From: Candidatus Zhuqueibacterota bacterium
GTDB taxonomy: Bacteria; Zhuqueibacterota; Zhuqueibacteria; Thermofontimicrobiales; Thiofontviventaceae
Reading direction: 5' to 3'
Length of the DNA stretch: 64,000 bases
Assembly (NCBI GenBank): GCA_016926625.1
Contig: JAFGOE010000116.1
Span: 1 to 64,000, forward strand
Shown here: piece after piece, positions 54,556 through 63,684 of the stretch
How positions within the stretch are numbered: the first letter of the stretch is position 1
Layout: every line of letters begins with the position of its first letter
Notes under the pieces: model-generated
Told to the model about the DNA's origin: nothing
Seen by the model: the letters and a program-made list of their open reading frames with translations, nothing else
Database searches by the model: none
Translations under genes and position numbers: made by a program

Positions 54556-55545
54556 ATGAATATGAAACAGTTACTACGTATTACTCTGATTGCACTTTGT
54601 ACTGCATCAGTAACTCTGACAGCAGCTGCACAATCAAACGACGGTGTATTTACAGGTGCCTTTTTGAGAATGGGAGTCGGGGCGCGAGCCATGAGTTTGG
54701 GAGGAGCTTTTACCGCTATCGCCGATGGACCTGAAGCCTCTTTTTATAATCCTGGTGGTATGCCGTTTCTTGAAAAGCATCATTTCATGGCCAGCTATCG
54801 CATTTTATCACTCGATAGAACATACGGTTTTCTCGGGTATGCACAGAGTATTCGTCCTAAAGTCGATCCCGATTCAGATGAACAGCCTTTTAATGCAGGT
54901 CTCGCCATCAACTGGATTTACGCCGGGGTCGATCATATCGACGGACGCGGGTTGAACGGACAGTCGATAGGCGAATTTTCAAATGATGAAAATGCGTTCA
55001 CCATGTCCTTCGGTATCAGTCCCGCCAAATTTTTGGGAATAGGGATAACAGGTAAGGTGCTGTACAATCGATTTCCAAAATTAAAAGTTGATGATTCTGC
55101 CATCACCGATAAAAGCTTCGGGATGGATTTTGGAATATTAATTAAACCAAGCGACTATATAACACTTGGATTTCAGATAAAAGATATCAACGCTAAGTAC
55201 GACTGGAAGACCGATGAAGTATGGGATAAAGACATCGATAAGATCGATCATTTCCCGCGAACATATCGGGGTGGTGTGGCGCTAAGATGGCCGGCGAAAA
55301 ACGTACTGTTAGCGTTCGATTATGCGGATAACGATCAACTCGAAGGACAATATCATCTTGGAATAGAAGCATTACCGATCGATAAGGTCTCGCTCAGGAT
55401 GGGATTAAATAATGGCAACTTTTCAGCCGGAGCAGGCTACCTCTTCAGCTTGTTTGGTAAAGCTTCAAAAATCGAATACGCGCTCGTTACCCGAGATTAT
55501 GATATTTCCAGCGAACACGTGATGAGTTGGTATTTTATTTTTTAA
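54556..55545 (+). CDS. PorV/PorQ-family outer-membrane protein (copy 1)
   Basis: 329 residues, signal peptide (MNMKQLLRITLIALCTASVT) and the PorV/PorQ-type N-terminal block FLRMGVGARAMSLGGAFTAI with YNPGGMPFLEKHHF. It should be an outer-membrane beta-barrel; PorV is the shuttle that carries cargo in type IX secretion. The gene follows a cargo-like protein with a C-terminal sorting domain. Whether it works as PorV cannot be read from sequence, because the family also contains proteins of unknown role. Confidence 0.88.
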   Translation: MNMKQLLRITLIALCTASVTLTAAAQSNDGVFTGAFLRMGVGARAMSLGGAFTAIADGPEASFYNPGGMPFLEKHHFMASYRILSLDRTYGFLGYAQSIRPKVDPDSDEQPFNAGLAINWIYAGVDHIDGRGLNGQSIGEFSNDENAFTMSFGISPAKFLGIGITGKVLYNRFPKLKVDDSAITDKSFGMDFGILIKPSDYITLGFQIKDINAKYDWKTDEVWDKDIDKIDHFPRTYRGGVALRWPAKNVLLAFDYADNDQLEGQYHLGIEALPIDKVSLRMGLNNGNFSAGAGYLFSLFGKASKIEYALVTRDYDISSEHVMSWYFIF

Positions 55546-55644
55546 ACCGGAGCAAAACCTGCTCGAAGTTTGAATTGGGACGTGACATAATCCTAAACAA
55601 GATCCATTAGACAGATATGTAACCATGACGAGTGAGAACGAACA

Positions 55645-56556
55645 ATGACGAAGATTAAATTTTTTATATTCATCCTACTTTCTTTTTATGTTGTGGCTTC
55701 GAGTTCAGCCGAAGTAAATTCTGGAAACACGGGCCTGGCCTTTTTAAAGATCGGGGCCGGCAGTCGTGCCATCGGAATGGGTGAAGCGTTCACCGCACTA
55801 TCTGACGATGCGAGCGCAACCTATTGGAATCCTGCTGGATTAGCATCTCTGCAAAAAGCTCAGTTTATGTTCACGCATAACACCTGGTTCCAGGATATTA
55901 CACATAGTTGCATGGCCTACACCTTCGGTGTGAAGTCGCATCATATAGGACTGAGTTTCGTCTCCACACATGTCGATGGCATCGAGAGAAGAGTAAATCC
56001 GACTACTGATCCGCTCTATACCATCGATGCCCATGATATCATGGTAGGTATATCCTATTCCAGGAAATTTCGGGACGATGTTCATTGGGGGTTAACGCTG
56101 AAATATTTATACGAAAAAATATATCTCGAGAGCAGCTACGGAGTCGCTGCAGATATTGGAATCCTCTATCATACCCCGATACAGGGATTGCATCTCGGTG
56201 CCGTCATCCAAAACATCGGTAAAATGTCTGAATTTAAAGAGGAAAGTACGACTTTACCAACCTGGGCAAAAGCTGGCGTTGGGTATTCTTTACCATTGAA
56301 TGCATACGGCCGTTTCACCGTGGTCGCCGATTTCATTCAGGTATTTGATGCAGCATTTCATGCTCATTTCGGATTGGAATATGAAATAAGAAGGTTATTC
56401 GCTTTTCGTATCGGATACCTGACCGGCTATGAGGAACGTTCTCTGCAGGGAGGATTTGGTATGAAATTAAAACGCTATCTAATCGATTACGCCTATGTTC
56501 CGTTCACTTCCGATCTGGGTAATTCGCACCGCATATCCTTTGGTATAAATTTTTAA
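55645..56556 (+). CDS. PorV/PorQ-family outer-membrane protein (copy 2)
   Basis: 303 residues, signal peptide (FFIFILLSFYVVASSSA) and a close relative of the preceding protein: FLKIGAGSRAIGMGEAFTAL and TYWNPAGLASLQKA. The beta-barrel ends in DLGNSHRISFGINF with the aromatic final residue usual in outer-membrane barrels. The gap to copy 1 is 99 bases, and a terminator follows. The two copies differ outside the N-terminal block, so they may serve different cargo. Confidence 0.9.
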   Translation: MTKIKFFIFILLSFYVVASSSAEVNSGNTGLAFLKIGAGSRAIGMGEAFTALSDDASATYWNPAGLASLQKAQFMFTHNTWFQDITHSCMAYTFGVKSHHIGLSFVSTHVDGIERRVNPTTDPLYTIDAHDIMVGISYSRKFRDDVHWGLTLKYLYEKIYLESSYGVAADIGILYHTPIQGLHLGAVIQNIGKMSEFKEESTTLPTWAKAGVGYSLPLNAYGRFTVVADFIQVFDAAFHAHFGLEYEIRRLFAFRIGYLTGYEERSLQGGFGMKLKRYLIDYAYVPFTSDLGNSHRISFGINF

Positions 56557-56574
56557 ACACCATTTCATTGAACA

Positions 56575-56613
56575 GGCTGCCGTTTAAACTTCATCTCAAG
56601 GCAGCCTTTTTTT
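56575..56613 (+). terminator. Rho-independent terminator after the PorV-like genes
   Basis: GGCTGCC (56575-56581) pairs with GGCAGCC (56600-56606), a 7-bp stem with an 18-base loop, followed by TTTTTTT (56607-56613). A small frame that runs through it (56568-56765) is not coding. Confidence 0.88.
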
Positions 56614-56794
56614 ATGCCCCTATCTTCACTGATTATCTCCATCTGCCCTGCCTCAGATTAATCTGTTTAATGTTCGTTACATTAATGTTGGGATTTAATA
56701 ATCTGTTTATCATCAAATTTATGCAACTATATCTACTCCTTTTCGTAATAAGAGATGAAGATTGAGCTGTGGAATTGATGATGAGAGGTGAGTC

Positions 56795-57586
56795 ATGAAA
56801 ATTAAAAATATATTGATCGGTCTTATATTATTAAGCCTTTCGATTCCGACATATGCCGATACGGAAAAGAAAGAGTACAGGGAAACGATCGATTTTAAGC
56901 CTGAGGGCAGTGTCTATATACAGAGTACAAACGGAAATATCGAATTACAATCGTGGGAAAAAGATCAGGTCGATATTTACGCTGAAATTATCGTAACGGA
57001 ATCGACCAGCAGAGAAGCCAGGCAACTACTGGACACGATCGATATCGCTATCGAAAAATCGGGTGATCGATTATCGATTGTGCCTGTGTGCCCTTCACAG
57101 AAAAGTGGAACAAATTTTTGGGATTGGATATTTGGTTCACATAATCCTCCGGTCATTAACTTTAGAGTAAAAGTACCGTTGAATACAGATACAGAACTCG
57201 AATCGATGAACGGAAGCTTAGTCGTAGAAAATGTCAGCGGTTCTACAAAAGCGAGTACGATTAATGGCAAAATTCGTTTAATGCGATCAGCTGGTTCTAT
57301 CGATGCTCGTACCACAAACGGGTGCATCGAGGCCACACTCAAATCATTAGACGAGAGTGAGGAAGTAAAGATGAGAACCGTTAACGGAAGCATAGAATTA
57401 CGTTTATACGAAGAGATAGCAGCATCTGTCCATGTTTCCACGATTAACGGGGCCATTAATACGGATTTACCGCTTACAATTAAAGGGAAGCTGTTAAAGA
57501 AGAACATCGAGGGAGATATCAACGGAGGCGGCGGGAAAATCGGTTTATCAACGGTGAACGGAGGGATCTCAATCAACAAATATTAA
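56795..57586 (+). CDS. DUF4097 beta-helix-type secreted protein
   Basis: 263 residues with a signal peptide (MKIKNILIGLILLSLSIPT) and a body of beta-strand repeats each centred on a Thr/Ser-x-Asn-Gly motif (STNGNIELQSW, SMNGSLVVENV, TINGKIRLM, TTNGCIEATL, TVNGSIEL, TINGAINTDL, TVNGGISI), the mark of DUF4097 proteins. These are widespread in the FCB group and have no proven role. The location is likely periplasmic or on the surface. It is its own transcript, between a terminator and the convergent tryptophanase gene. Confidence 0.9.
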   Translation: MKIKNILIGLILLSLSIPTYADTEKKEYRETIDFKPEGSVYIQSTNGNIELQSWEKDQVDIYAEIIVTESTSREARQLLDTIDIAIEKSGDRLSIVPVCPSQKSGTNFWDWIFGSHNPPVINFRVKVPLNTDTELESMNGSLVVENVSGSTKASTINGKIRLMRSAGSIDARTTNGCIEATLKSLDESEEVKMRTVNGSIELRLYEEIAASVHVSTINGAINTDLPLTIKGKLLKKNIEGDINGGGGKIGLSTVNGGISINKY

Positions 57587-57809
57587 GATATCATGCGATT
57601 AAACTTTGGGTACCCGAGAATTGGTGAAGATAATAACAAGGTAATCCTGTAGTATGCTTCGGCACGGTAAGTTACTCAGCCTCCTGTGCATAGTGACCCA
57701 TTACCTGCTACTGGAGGGGGACATTTCTTCCGATCAAGGATCTACGTCAGAGGTTTCGAATACGCTCGACCGAGAAACGAAATTAGATGCAGGACATTGA
57801 GGAGTCGAA
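57587..57809. other. Convergent intergenic region
   Basis: It lies between the DUF4097 and tryptophanase genes. A 48-codon frame (57654-57800, MLRHGKLLSLLCIVTHYLLL...) with a hydrophobic start has no ribosome site and I do not call it. No strong terminator hairpin is visible. Confidence 0.35.
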
Positions 57810-59183
57810 CTACACCTTTTCGAATTGTGCGGTAAAATGCCGCAGCATGGGTGCTTCGTAAGTGAAACGGAAACCTCGTAATTGATCTCTTTTTTCGAAC
57901 ACCTTTCCAATGACCTCGACGGTATAATCAAAATGACTCTGAGTATATACTCGTCGAGGGAATGCTAAACGAACCAATTCCATATCCGGGCCGATATGTG
58001 ATTTCGTCAATGGATCTGTTTTCCCGAACATGATACTTCCGATCTCACACGATCGTATGCCCCCATCGAGATATAACGCGCAGGCGATCGCCTGTCCAGG
58101 AAATTGCTCTGGCGGTATATGAGGAACGAACTCTTTCGCATCAAGATAAATAGCATGACCGCCTGCAGGTTTTAGATAAGGGACACCTAATCGATCCAAC
58201 TGTTCTGCCATGTACTCCACGGTGCGGATTCTGTAGTGCAGGTAATCTTCGTCCAGCACCTCCTGTAATCCCTGTGCAATGGCCTCCAGGTCTCTGCCAG
58301 CCAATCCCCCGTACGTAGGAAAGCCTTCTGTCACAATCAAGACATTCCTCGCTTTAGTCGCAAGGGTATCGTCATTCAATGCCAAAAAACCCCCGATGTT
58401 GACCAAAGCATCCTTTTTTGCACTCATCGTACATCCATCGGCATAAGAGAACATCTCCCGTGCAATATCGATGCACAATTTATCACCGTAGCCCGGTTCG
58501 CGTTTCTTAATAAAATAAGCATTTTCCGCAAAACGGCAGGCATCTAAAAACAATGGAATCTTATATCGTTCAAGCAGTCGTTTCGTGGCTCGGATGTTTT
58601 CTAACGACACCGGTTGTCCCCCTCCTGAGTTATTCGTCACGGTGAGCATACAGATGGGGATGTTATCAGGATCCGTATCATCGATAAACTTTTCGAGACG
58701 TGTGAGATCGATATTCCCCTTAAACGGATGGATCACCTTCGGATCCTTACCCTCTGGTATGACCAGATCGACGGCGTTAGCATTATGATACTCAATATTG
58801 GCACGAGTCGTATCAAAATGAGTATTCGAAGGAAAATAGGTGCCAGGCTTGGCAATGATTTCAAACAGGATACGCTCTGCTGCCCTGCCCTGATGAGTCG
58901 GAATGATATGTTTAAAACCGGTGATCGCTTGAACAACATCGAAAAATTTATAAAAGCTTCGTGCTCCTGCATACGATTCATCACCTCGCATGATACAAGC
59001 CCATTGAGAATCGCTCATCGCTGCAGTACCAGAGTCAGTCAAAAGATCGATTAAAATATCGTCGCTCTTGATCATAAACAGATTGTATCCGGCGTTCAGC
59101 AGGATTTCCTCTCTCTCGGCAGGTGTTGTCATGCGGATCGGTTCGACTACCTTAATTCGAAATGGTTCAATGATCGTTTTCAT
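57810..59183 (-). CDS. tnaA: Tryptophanase
   Basis: PLP enzyme that splits L-tryptophan into indole, pyruvate and ammonia. 457 residues with the fold-I core: THQGRAAE (about 96-103), FLDACRFAENAYF, the PLP Lys in SYADGCTMSAKKDALV and the C-terminal LRHFTAQFEKV. Two residues separate it from tyrosine phenol-lyase: Asp124 in FDTTR (Thr there in tyrosine phenol-lyase) and His449 in LRHFTA (Phe there). Both match tryptophanase. GGAG lies before the ATG. It suggests amino-acid fermentation and indole release. Confidence 0.93.
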   Translation of the reverse strand: MKTIIEPFRIKVVEPIRMTTPAEREEILLNAGYNLFMIKSDDILIDLLTDSGTAAMSDSQWACIMRGDESYAGARSFYKFFDVVQAITGFKHIIPTHQGRAAERILFEIIAKPGTYFPSNTHFDTTRANIEYHNANAVDLVIPEGKDPKVIHPFKGNIDLTRLEKFIDDTDPDNIPICMLTVTNNSGGGQPVSLENIRATKRLLERYKIPLFLDACRFAENAYFIKKREPGYGDKLCIDIAREMFSYADGCTMSAKKDALVNIGGFLALNDDTLATKARNVLIVTEGFPTYGGLAGRDLEAIAQGLQEVLDEDYLHYRIRTVEYMAEQLDRLGVPYLKPAGGHAIYLDAKEFVPHIPPEQFPGQAIACALYLDGGIRSCEIGSIMFGKTDPLTKSHIGPDMELVRLAFPRRVYTQSHFDYTVEVIGKVFEKRDQLRGFRFTYEAPMLRHFTAQFEKV

Positions 59184-59359
59184 CCGATATCTCCATTGAT
59201 TCAGATATTATCAGGAGGGTGTGCGTTGTTACACCCCAATGTTGTGGTTTATGGTGGTGCGTCATGTATTCAGCCATCCTGAGGAAATTTAAATATAACA
59301 TATGATACGCTTTTAGGCGAATACAAATTACATCTTGTCAGTTCGATCTTTTGTATACG

Positions 59360-60220
59360 CTATTGGCTGATGTGGATTTTAAATACATGAACTTTATTCT
59401 CGTCAAGCACGAACACTCTGTTTTTTATGACGACAATATCTTTAGGATTGATGAAACTGTTATATATATCGATGCGATTGGTTCGACCGTGAAGATCTCC
59501 ATACGAAGAGAATATAAAAATTTCTTTTAACGTCACATCAGAGATCCAGATCATGTCTTCATTATCAATAAAAATACCATAAGGTTTCGCCAGAACCGAT
59601 GTGCCCAGTTCGCACAAATAGTTACCAAAATAATCGTAACAGATGATTTTACCCGCTGCACGATCGGTTACATAGATCATGTCTTTACTATTGATATCGA
59701 TTTGTGCAGGATCATCCAATTTCCCTGAACCGCCTGCAAAATCGCCAAAGCTTAATTCTGATTCACCGAATGAATTGATCTTGATTAGTCGATTGTTATC
59801 CGAATCGATAATGATCAATTCGCCATGTTGAGAAATGGAGACCGCTGAGGGGTATCCGAACGTCATATTAGGGTCCCCCGAATCGGAGGGATACAAGGAA
59901 GAAATGTAATTTAAATCCTTATCGTAACGTTCAATTCTTTGATTATTAAAATCAGCGATAAATACATCGAGAAGTGATTTTGCACATATATCGAGGGGTG
60001 TATCGAATTGTTCTTTTCCCCATCCAAAGCCTCCGACTATTGTCAGCGGAGTACCGTCTACTTTCAATTTCAATATACGGTTATTATCGGTATCGGCAAT
60101 ATACAAATTCCCTTCAATATCGACAGAAATGGATTGAGGATTATTGAGGCGATTGCCATCGATCGCTTCATTACCAATAGAGAAAAGATAGATTAATGTG
60201 ATCGTTATTAAGGATTTCAT
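59360..60220 (-). CDS. NHL-repeat beta-propeller protein
   Basis: 286 residues with a signal segment (MKSLITITLIYLFSIGNEA) and NHL-type repeats (NPQSISVDIEGNLYIADTDN, PLDICAKSLLDVFIADFNNQ, YPSAVSISQHGELIIIDSDN, and PYGIFIDNEDMIWISD), which fold as a propeller in the periplasm or at the surface. It has no catalytic motif. Such proteins bind protein or sugar partners. It diverges from the SpoIIE phosphatase gene and shares a 100-base promoter region with it. Confidence 0.9.
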   Translation of the reverse strand: MKSLITITLIYLFSIGNEAIDGNRLNNPQSISVDIEGNLYIADTDNNRILKLKVDGTPLTIVGGFGWGKEQFDTPLDICAKSLLDVFIADFNNQRIERYDKDLNYISSLYPSDSGDPNMTFGYPSAVSISQHGELIIIDSDNNRLIKINSFGESELSFGDFAGGSGKLDDPAQIDINSKDMIYVTDRAAGKIICYDYFGNYLCELGTSVLAKPYGIFIDNEDMIWISDVTLKEIFIFSSYGDLHGRTNRIDIYNSFINPKDIVVIKNRVFVLDENKVHVFKIHISQ

Positions 60221-60320
60221 CCTGATAAATTAAATGATTTTTGGATAAGAATCAATGTTTTTTTCTGAATTGTATAAATTTCCACTTGACTAATTTACAA
60301 AATATATTAACTTTGTTTTA

Positions 60321-62546
60321 ATGAACTCGATGCAATTCATATCCGTCATCTACCTGACAATGGGTGTACTCATTCTATTGTTGGGTATACTGATCTTCAG
60401 AGACAACCCGAATCGGCGATTAAACCGGGTCACAGGTTCGATGATGTTTTTTACCGCCATAGTGCCGATTATGATATCGTTTAGTTTGCTTATTCAGCAG
60501 GTTCCAGCAGCAAGTGAATTTGATCTTTCTCTGTTTCATAAAATCTTTCTCATTTGGGAATTTTTCTTTCCGCAGTTGCTGCTTTTCTCTATGCTATTTC
60601 CTAAAGAGAATCAACTTGTTCAATATTACTATAAAATCACCCCTTTACTGTTCTTACCTCATTTAGTGAGAATGACAATCGTACTCATTTTTAAAAGTCC
60701 CGAATCGATTCTTGCGTTGATTGAGTTAACCAGCGGAGGCTCACGGATATTTTTACAGCCTATTTTCCTCGTATTTAATTTAATATTATCGTTGTTGAGT
60801 TATATTTACGAATTTCAAAAACTAATCTTCTCCTTTATTAATATTGTTTACTTCATCCTTGCGGCATTTATTATGTATCGGGGTTACCAGGAGATAAAAA
60901 GTCCTCCACTTCATCGCCGGGCCAAAGTCATCTTCTGGGGAATCATTATAAGCGTGGGTCTTTACATCATCGGAATCGCCGTGCCTCAACTACTGGCTAT
61001 AGAAATCGCTGATTTCTGGATGCACGGTGTTATTCTTCTCGCACTAATCATAGGACCCGTTGCCATAATCCTATCGATAATTAAATATCAATTTTTAGAT
61101 ATCACCATGTTTTTTCGAAGAGGAATTATATTTTCAATCACTTCGGGTTTGGTGGTGGGTATTTACCTTCTCATATACGGACAGGCGAAGCATATTTTCA
61201 ATTCACTTTTTGGTGTTAATGTTCCGGCAATAGAAATTATATTTCTTATTTTGGCAATCATTTTCTTTCAACCTGTTCTCAGCTATCTGGAGAGGATTGT
61301 CCAAAAGCTATTCGAACAAGAAAAGACCGATAACAGAAAAATTCTACAAGAACTTTCCCATGATTTACTTCACATCATCGAGATCGATGAACTAAAGCAC
61401 AAAGTCATCTCGAACCTCAAACAGATGATGAAGCTTGAGCAAGTACGATTGATCCTGAGCACGAGAGAATCGGAGTATATCGTCGAACCGCCTTTATCGG
61501 ACAAACCCAATGAAAACATCTTCGATAAAAACAGTCCGTTCATCTCCTTAATGACCTGCATTAAAGAGCCATTAAGCGCCGATGAAGTCGATCTGAACTT
61601 AGTCGACCAGAGAGAATTTGCTATTATAAAGAATATTAATGCAGAGTTATTCTTCCCGCTCTGTCATCATAACGCATTAAACGGTATATTGTGCATTGGG
61701 AAAAGGGTAGACGATACAAAATTTTCAACTGAGGATATTACAAGTCTCAAAGCGCTCTCTGATCAGATATCCATCGCTCTGGAAAACTCAGAATTACATG
61801 AACAAAAATTAGAAAAACAGCGTATTGAAGAAGAACTCGCCTTGAGTAGCGAAATTCAGAGGATGTTGTTGCCTCATTCGATTCCGCAGGGCACATTATT
61901 CGAGATATCCGCACTAAACGTCCCATCGAAGGAAGTCGGTGGCGATTATTACGATTTCATCATGATCGATGATCATAGGCTTGGGATAGCGATCGGAGAT
62001 ATCTCTGGTAAAGGTATACCAGGTGCTCTTTTAATGTCGAATTTGCAAGCGACATTCCGTTCGATTGCAGCGAATAGCACAAACACGTCGGATGTCACAT
62101 CAAAAATAAATAATCAAATTTCTAAATCGACATCGGCTGAGAAATTTGCAACCTTTTTTTATGGTATTCTCGATTTTAAAAAATATACTTTTACTTATAC
62201 GAATGCAGGACATAATTATCCCATCCATCGGCAGTCGGATATAACCTGCAGCTATCTTACGCAAAGCGGTTTGGTAATTGGGGTGCTTCCTGATTATGAT
62301 TACGAAGAGAAACGAATCAAAATCAGGAGAGGAGACTTTCTAGTCCTGTACACCGACGGTATTACAGAGGCAATTAACATTCAACGCGATGAATTTAGCG
62401 AGCGGCATCTGCTTGATATCGTCTGCAAATCGCATGCTAATTCTGCCGAGGAGTTGAGGAATCAAATTTATGAAGAGCTGATCGATTTTACCCATGGCAT
62501 CAATCAATACGACGATATCACGCTCTTAGTTGTACAATTGATCTGA
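60321..62546 (+). CDS. Membrane SpoIIE/PP2C-type serine phosphatase with GAF domain
   Basis: 741 residues. The N-terminal third has about eight hydrophobic helices (7TM-receptor-like module, to about residue 320), followed by a linker coiled coil, a GAF domain (about 340-490, with LFFPLCHHNALNGILCIGKR) and a C-terminal PP2C-type SpoIIE phosphatase domain with KEVGGDYYDF, GIAIGDISGKGIPGAL and LVLYTDGITEA, which hold the metal-binding Asp residues. It should dephosphorylate a partner such as an anti-sigma-factor antagonist; none is encoded in the window. The signal is unknown. Confidence 0.93.
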   Translation: MNSMQFISVIYLTMGVLILLLGILIFRDNPNRRLNRVTGSMMFFTAIVPIMISFSLLIQQVPAASEFDLSLFHKIFLIWEFFFPQLLLFSMLFPKENQLVQYYYKITPLLFLPHLVRMTIVLIFKSPESILALIELTSGGSRIFLQPIFLVFNLILSLLSYIYEFQKLIFSFINIVYFILAAFIMYRGYQEIKSPPLHRRAKVIFWGIIISVGLYIIGIAVPQLLAIEIADFWMHGVILLALIIGPVAIILSIIKYQFLDITMFFRRGIIFSITSGLVVGIYLLIYGQAKHIFNSLFGVNVPAIEIIFLILAIIFFQPVLSYLERIVQKLFEQEKTDNRKILQELSHDLLHIIEIDELKHKVISNLKQMMKLEQVRLILSTRESEYIVEPPLSDKPNENIFDKNSPFISLMTCIKEPLSADEVDLNLVDQREFAIIKNINAELFFPLCHHNALNGILCIGKRVDDTKFSTEDITSLKALSDQISIALENSELHEQKLEKQRIEEELALSSEIQRMLLPHSIPQGTLFEISALNVPSKEVGGDYYDFIMIDDHRLGIAIGDISGKGIPGALLMSNLQATFRSIAANSTNTSDVTSKINNQISKSTSAEKFATFFYGILDFKKYTFTYTNAGHNYPIHRQSDITCSYLTQSGLVIGVLPDYDYEEKRIKIRRGDFLVLYTDGITEAINIQRDEFSERHLLDIVCKSHANSAEELRNQIYEELIDFTHGINQYDDITLLVVQLI

Positions 62547-62754
62547 TGATAAGTGCGGTCCTGCTTTTTGATATGATTCTAGACGCCAAATAACGTATCA
62601 GAATCCTTCATGATGACCCATAGACTTTAAGCAATTGACCAAAATCGATCCTGCATCGTGTCATTATTCTTCAGCAAGATATCTCTGCAATGAGAGGGCA
62701 CAGGAGGGTTCCAGTTAAATATTATACACCGATCGATGAAGATAGGAGTTGTTT

Positions 62755-63630
62755 ATGAAACAGATAATGGCAATAACGCTCAGCCTGTTTTTCCTCGTAC
62801 ACATGTTTCACTGTGAAAAAAAATCTGAAACAGTGTCTGATCAAAACATAGTCGCCACGAACTGGCTCGTGATTGATGATATAGGCCCGGAGCATGAAGC
62901 CCATCATGTTCAGCATTGGGATAAATTTGGAAAATATGTACGCAATTTTAACAACGGTATCAATGAAGCTATCCTGAAGGGCATTGATATCGTCCAGTCG
63001 CACGCACCGGATGGGGGTAAGTATTTCACCGGGATACACGCTGTTCCTACCGAATCACCTGTCAATTATAATTTAAAACTATTTTGTAAAGAGCTAATTA
63101 AAATGCCGAGGAGTTCCAGCTATTGTAGTGGTGCCACATATGCCGCCTTTATTGAGGCTCTTAATATTCTATTATCCCGGCAAGCTGATCGTCTCTCTCC
63201 CGAACGATTTGAAGCATTGAGGATGCAGGAGCCAGATGGAGGAAGACGAGAAGATTGTATCAAATTCTGGGGATACTGGAACGCAGACGGATTCGGCAAC
63301 CACTTCGCACTTTGTCAATATGCCACCATGGGTGAGGTCATATCCCCTCGTGAAGCAAGGCCTGGCGATTTTGCAAATATTTCGTGGAGCAAAGGGGGCG
63401 GACATTCAGTTATATTTTTAGGCTGGACTGTCGTTGAGGGGGATAAGAAGATGATTTACTGGTCGAGCCAGACGGGTACGAACGGCTACGGTGATCAGGT
63501 GATATCGCTGCAACGGATCAAATCAATCAAAATTGTACGGCTGGTCAAGCCAGACCATGTTTTCGAGTTCGACATCAATTCAGACGTCGATATTAATATT
63601 CCGGGCGACACAATCGATTGGACTGAATGA
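62755..63630 (+). CDS. Putative lipoprotein with a cysteine-peptidase/amidase-like domain
   Basis: 291 residues. The N-terminus MKQIMAITLSLFFLVHMFHCEKK is hydrophobic, with a Cys where a lipoprotein Cys would stand though the preceding residues are not typical. The domain contains SSSYCSGATYAAFIEAL, a helix-start Cys in an NlpC/P60- or CHAP-like place, and GGGHSVIFLGW about 110 residues later, which places a His in the same style, with YWSSQTGT after. These suggest a papain-like amidase acting on cell wall or peptide, though I do not recognise the family. AGGAG is six bases before ATG 62755. Confidence 0.65.
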   Translation: MKQIMAITLSLFFLVHMFHCEKKSETVSDQNIVATNWLVIDDIGPEHEAHHVQHWDKFGKYVRNFNNGINEAILKGIDIVQSHAPDGGKYFTGIHAVPTESPVNYNLKLFCKELIKMPRSSSYCSGATYAAFIEALNILLSRQADRLSPERFEALRMQEPDGGRREDCIKFWGYWNADGFGNHFALCQYATMGEVISPREARPGDFANISWSKGGGHSVIFLGWTVVEGDKKMIYWSSQTGTNGYGDQVISLQRIKSIKIVRLVKPDHVFEFDINSDVDINIPGDTIDWTE

Positions 63631-63684
63631 TGTCTCGTTATTCAATCATCATTAATTAATCAATCATGATAAACAGAGTCACTC

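Noticed and set aside
56568-56765. 65-codon plus-strand frame after the second PorV-like gene
   Set aside because: It runs through a clear terminator hairpin with seven Ts and has no ribosome site.
57654-57800. 48-codon frame with a hydrophobic start
   Set aside because: No Shine-Dalgarno, no recognisable motif and too short to be convincing.
57810-59183. Tyrosine phenol-lyase as the identity of this gene
   Set aside because: Asp124 and His449 match tryptophanase; tyrosine phenol-lyase has Thr and Phe at these places.
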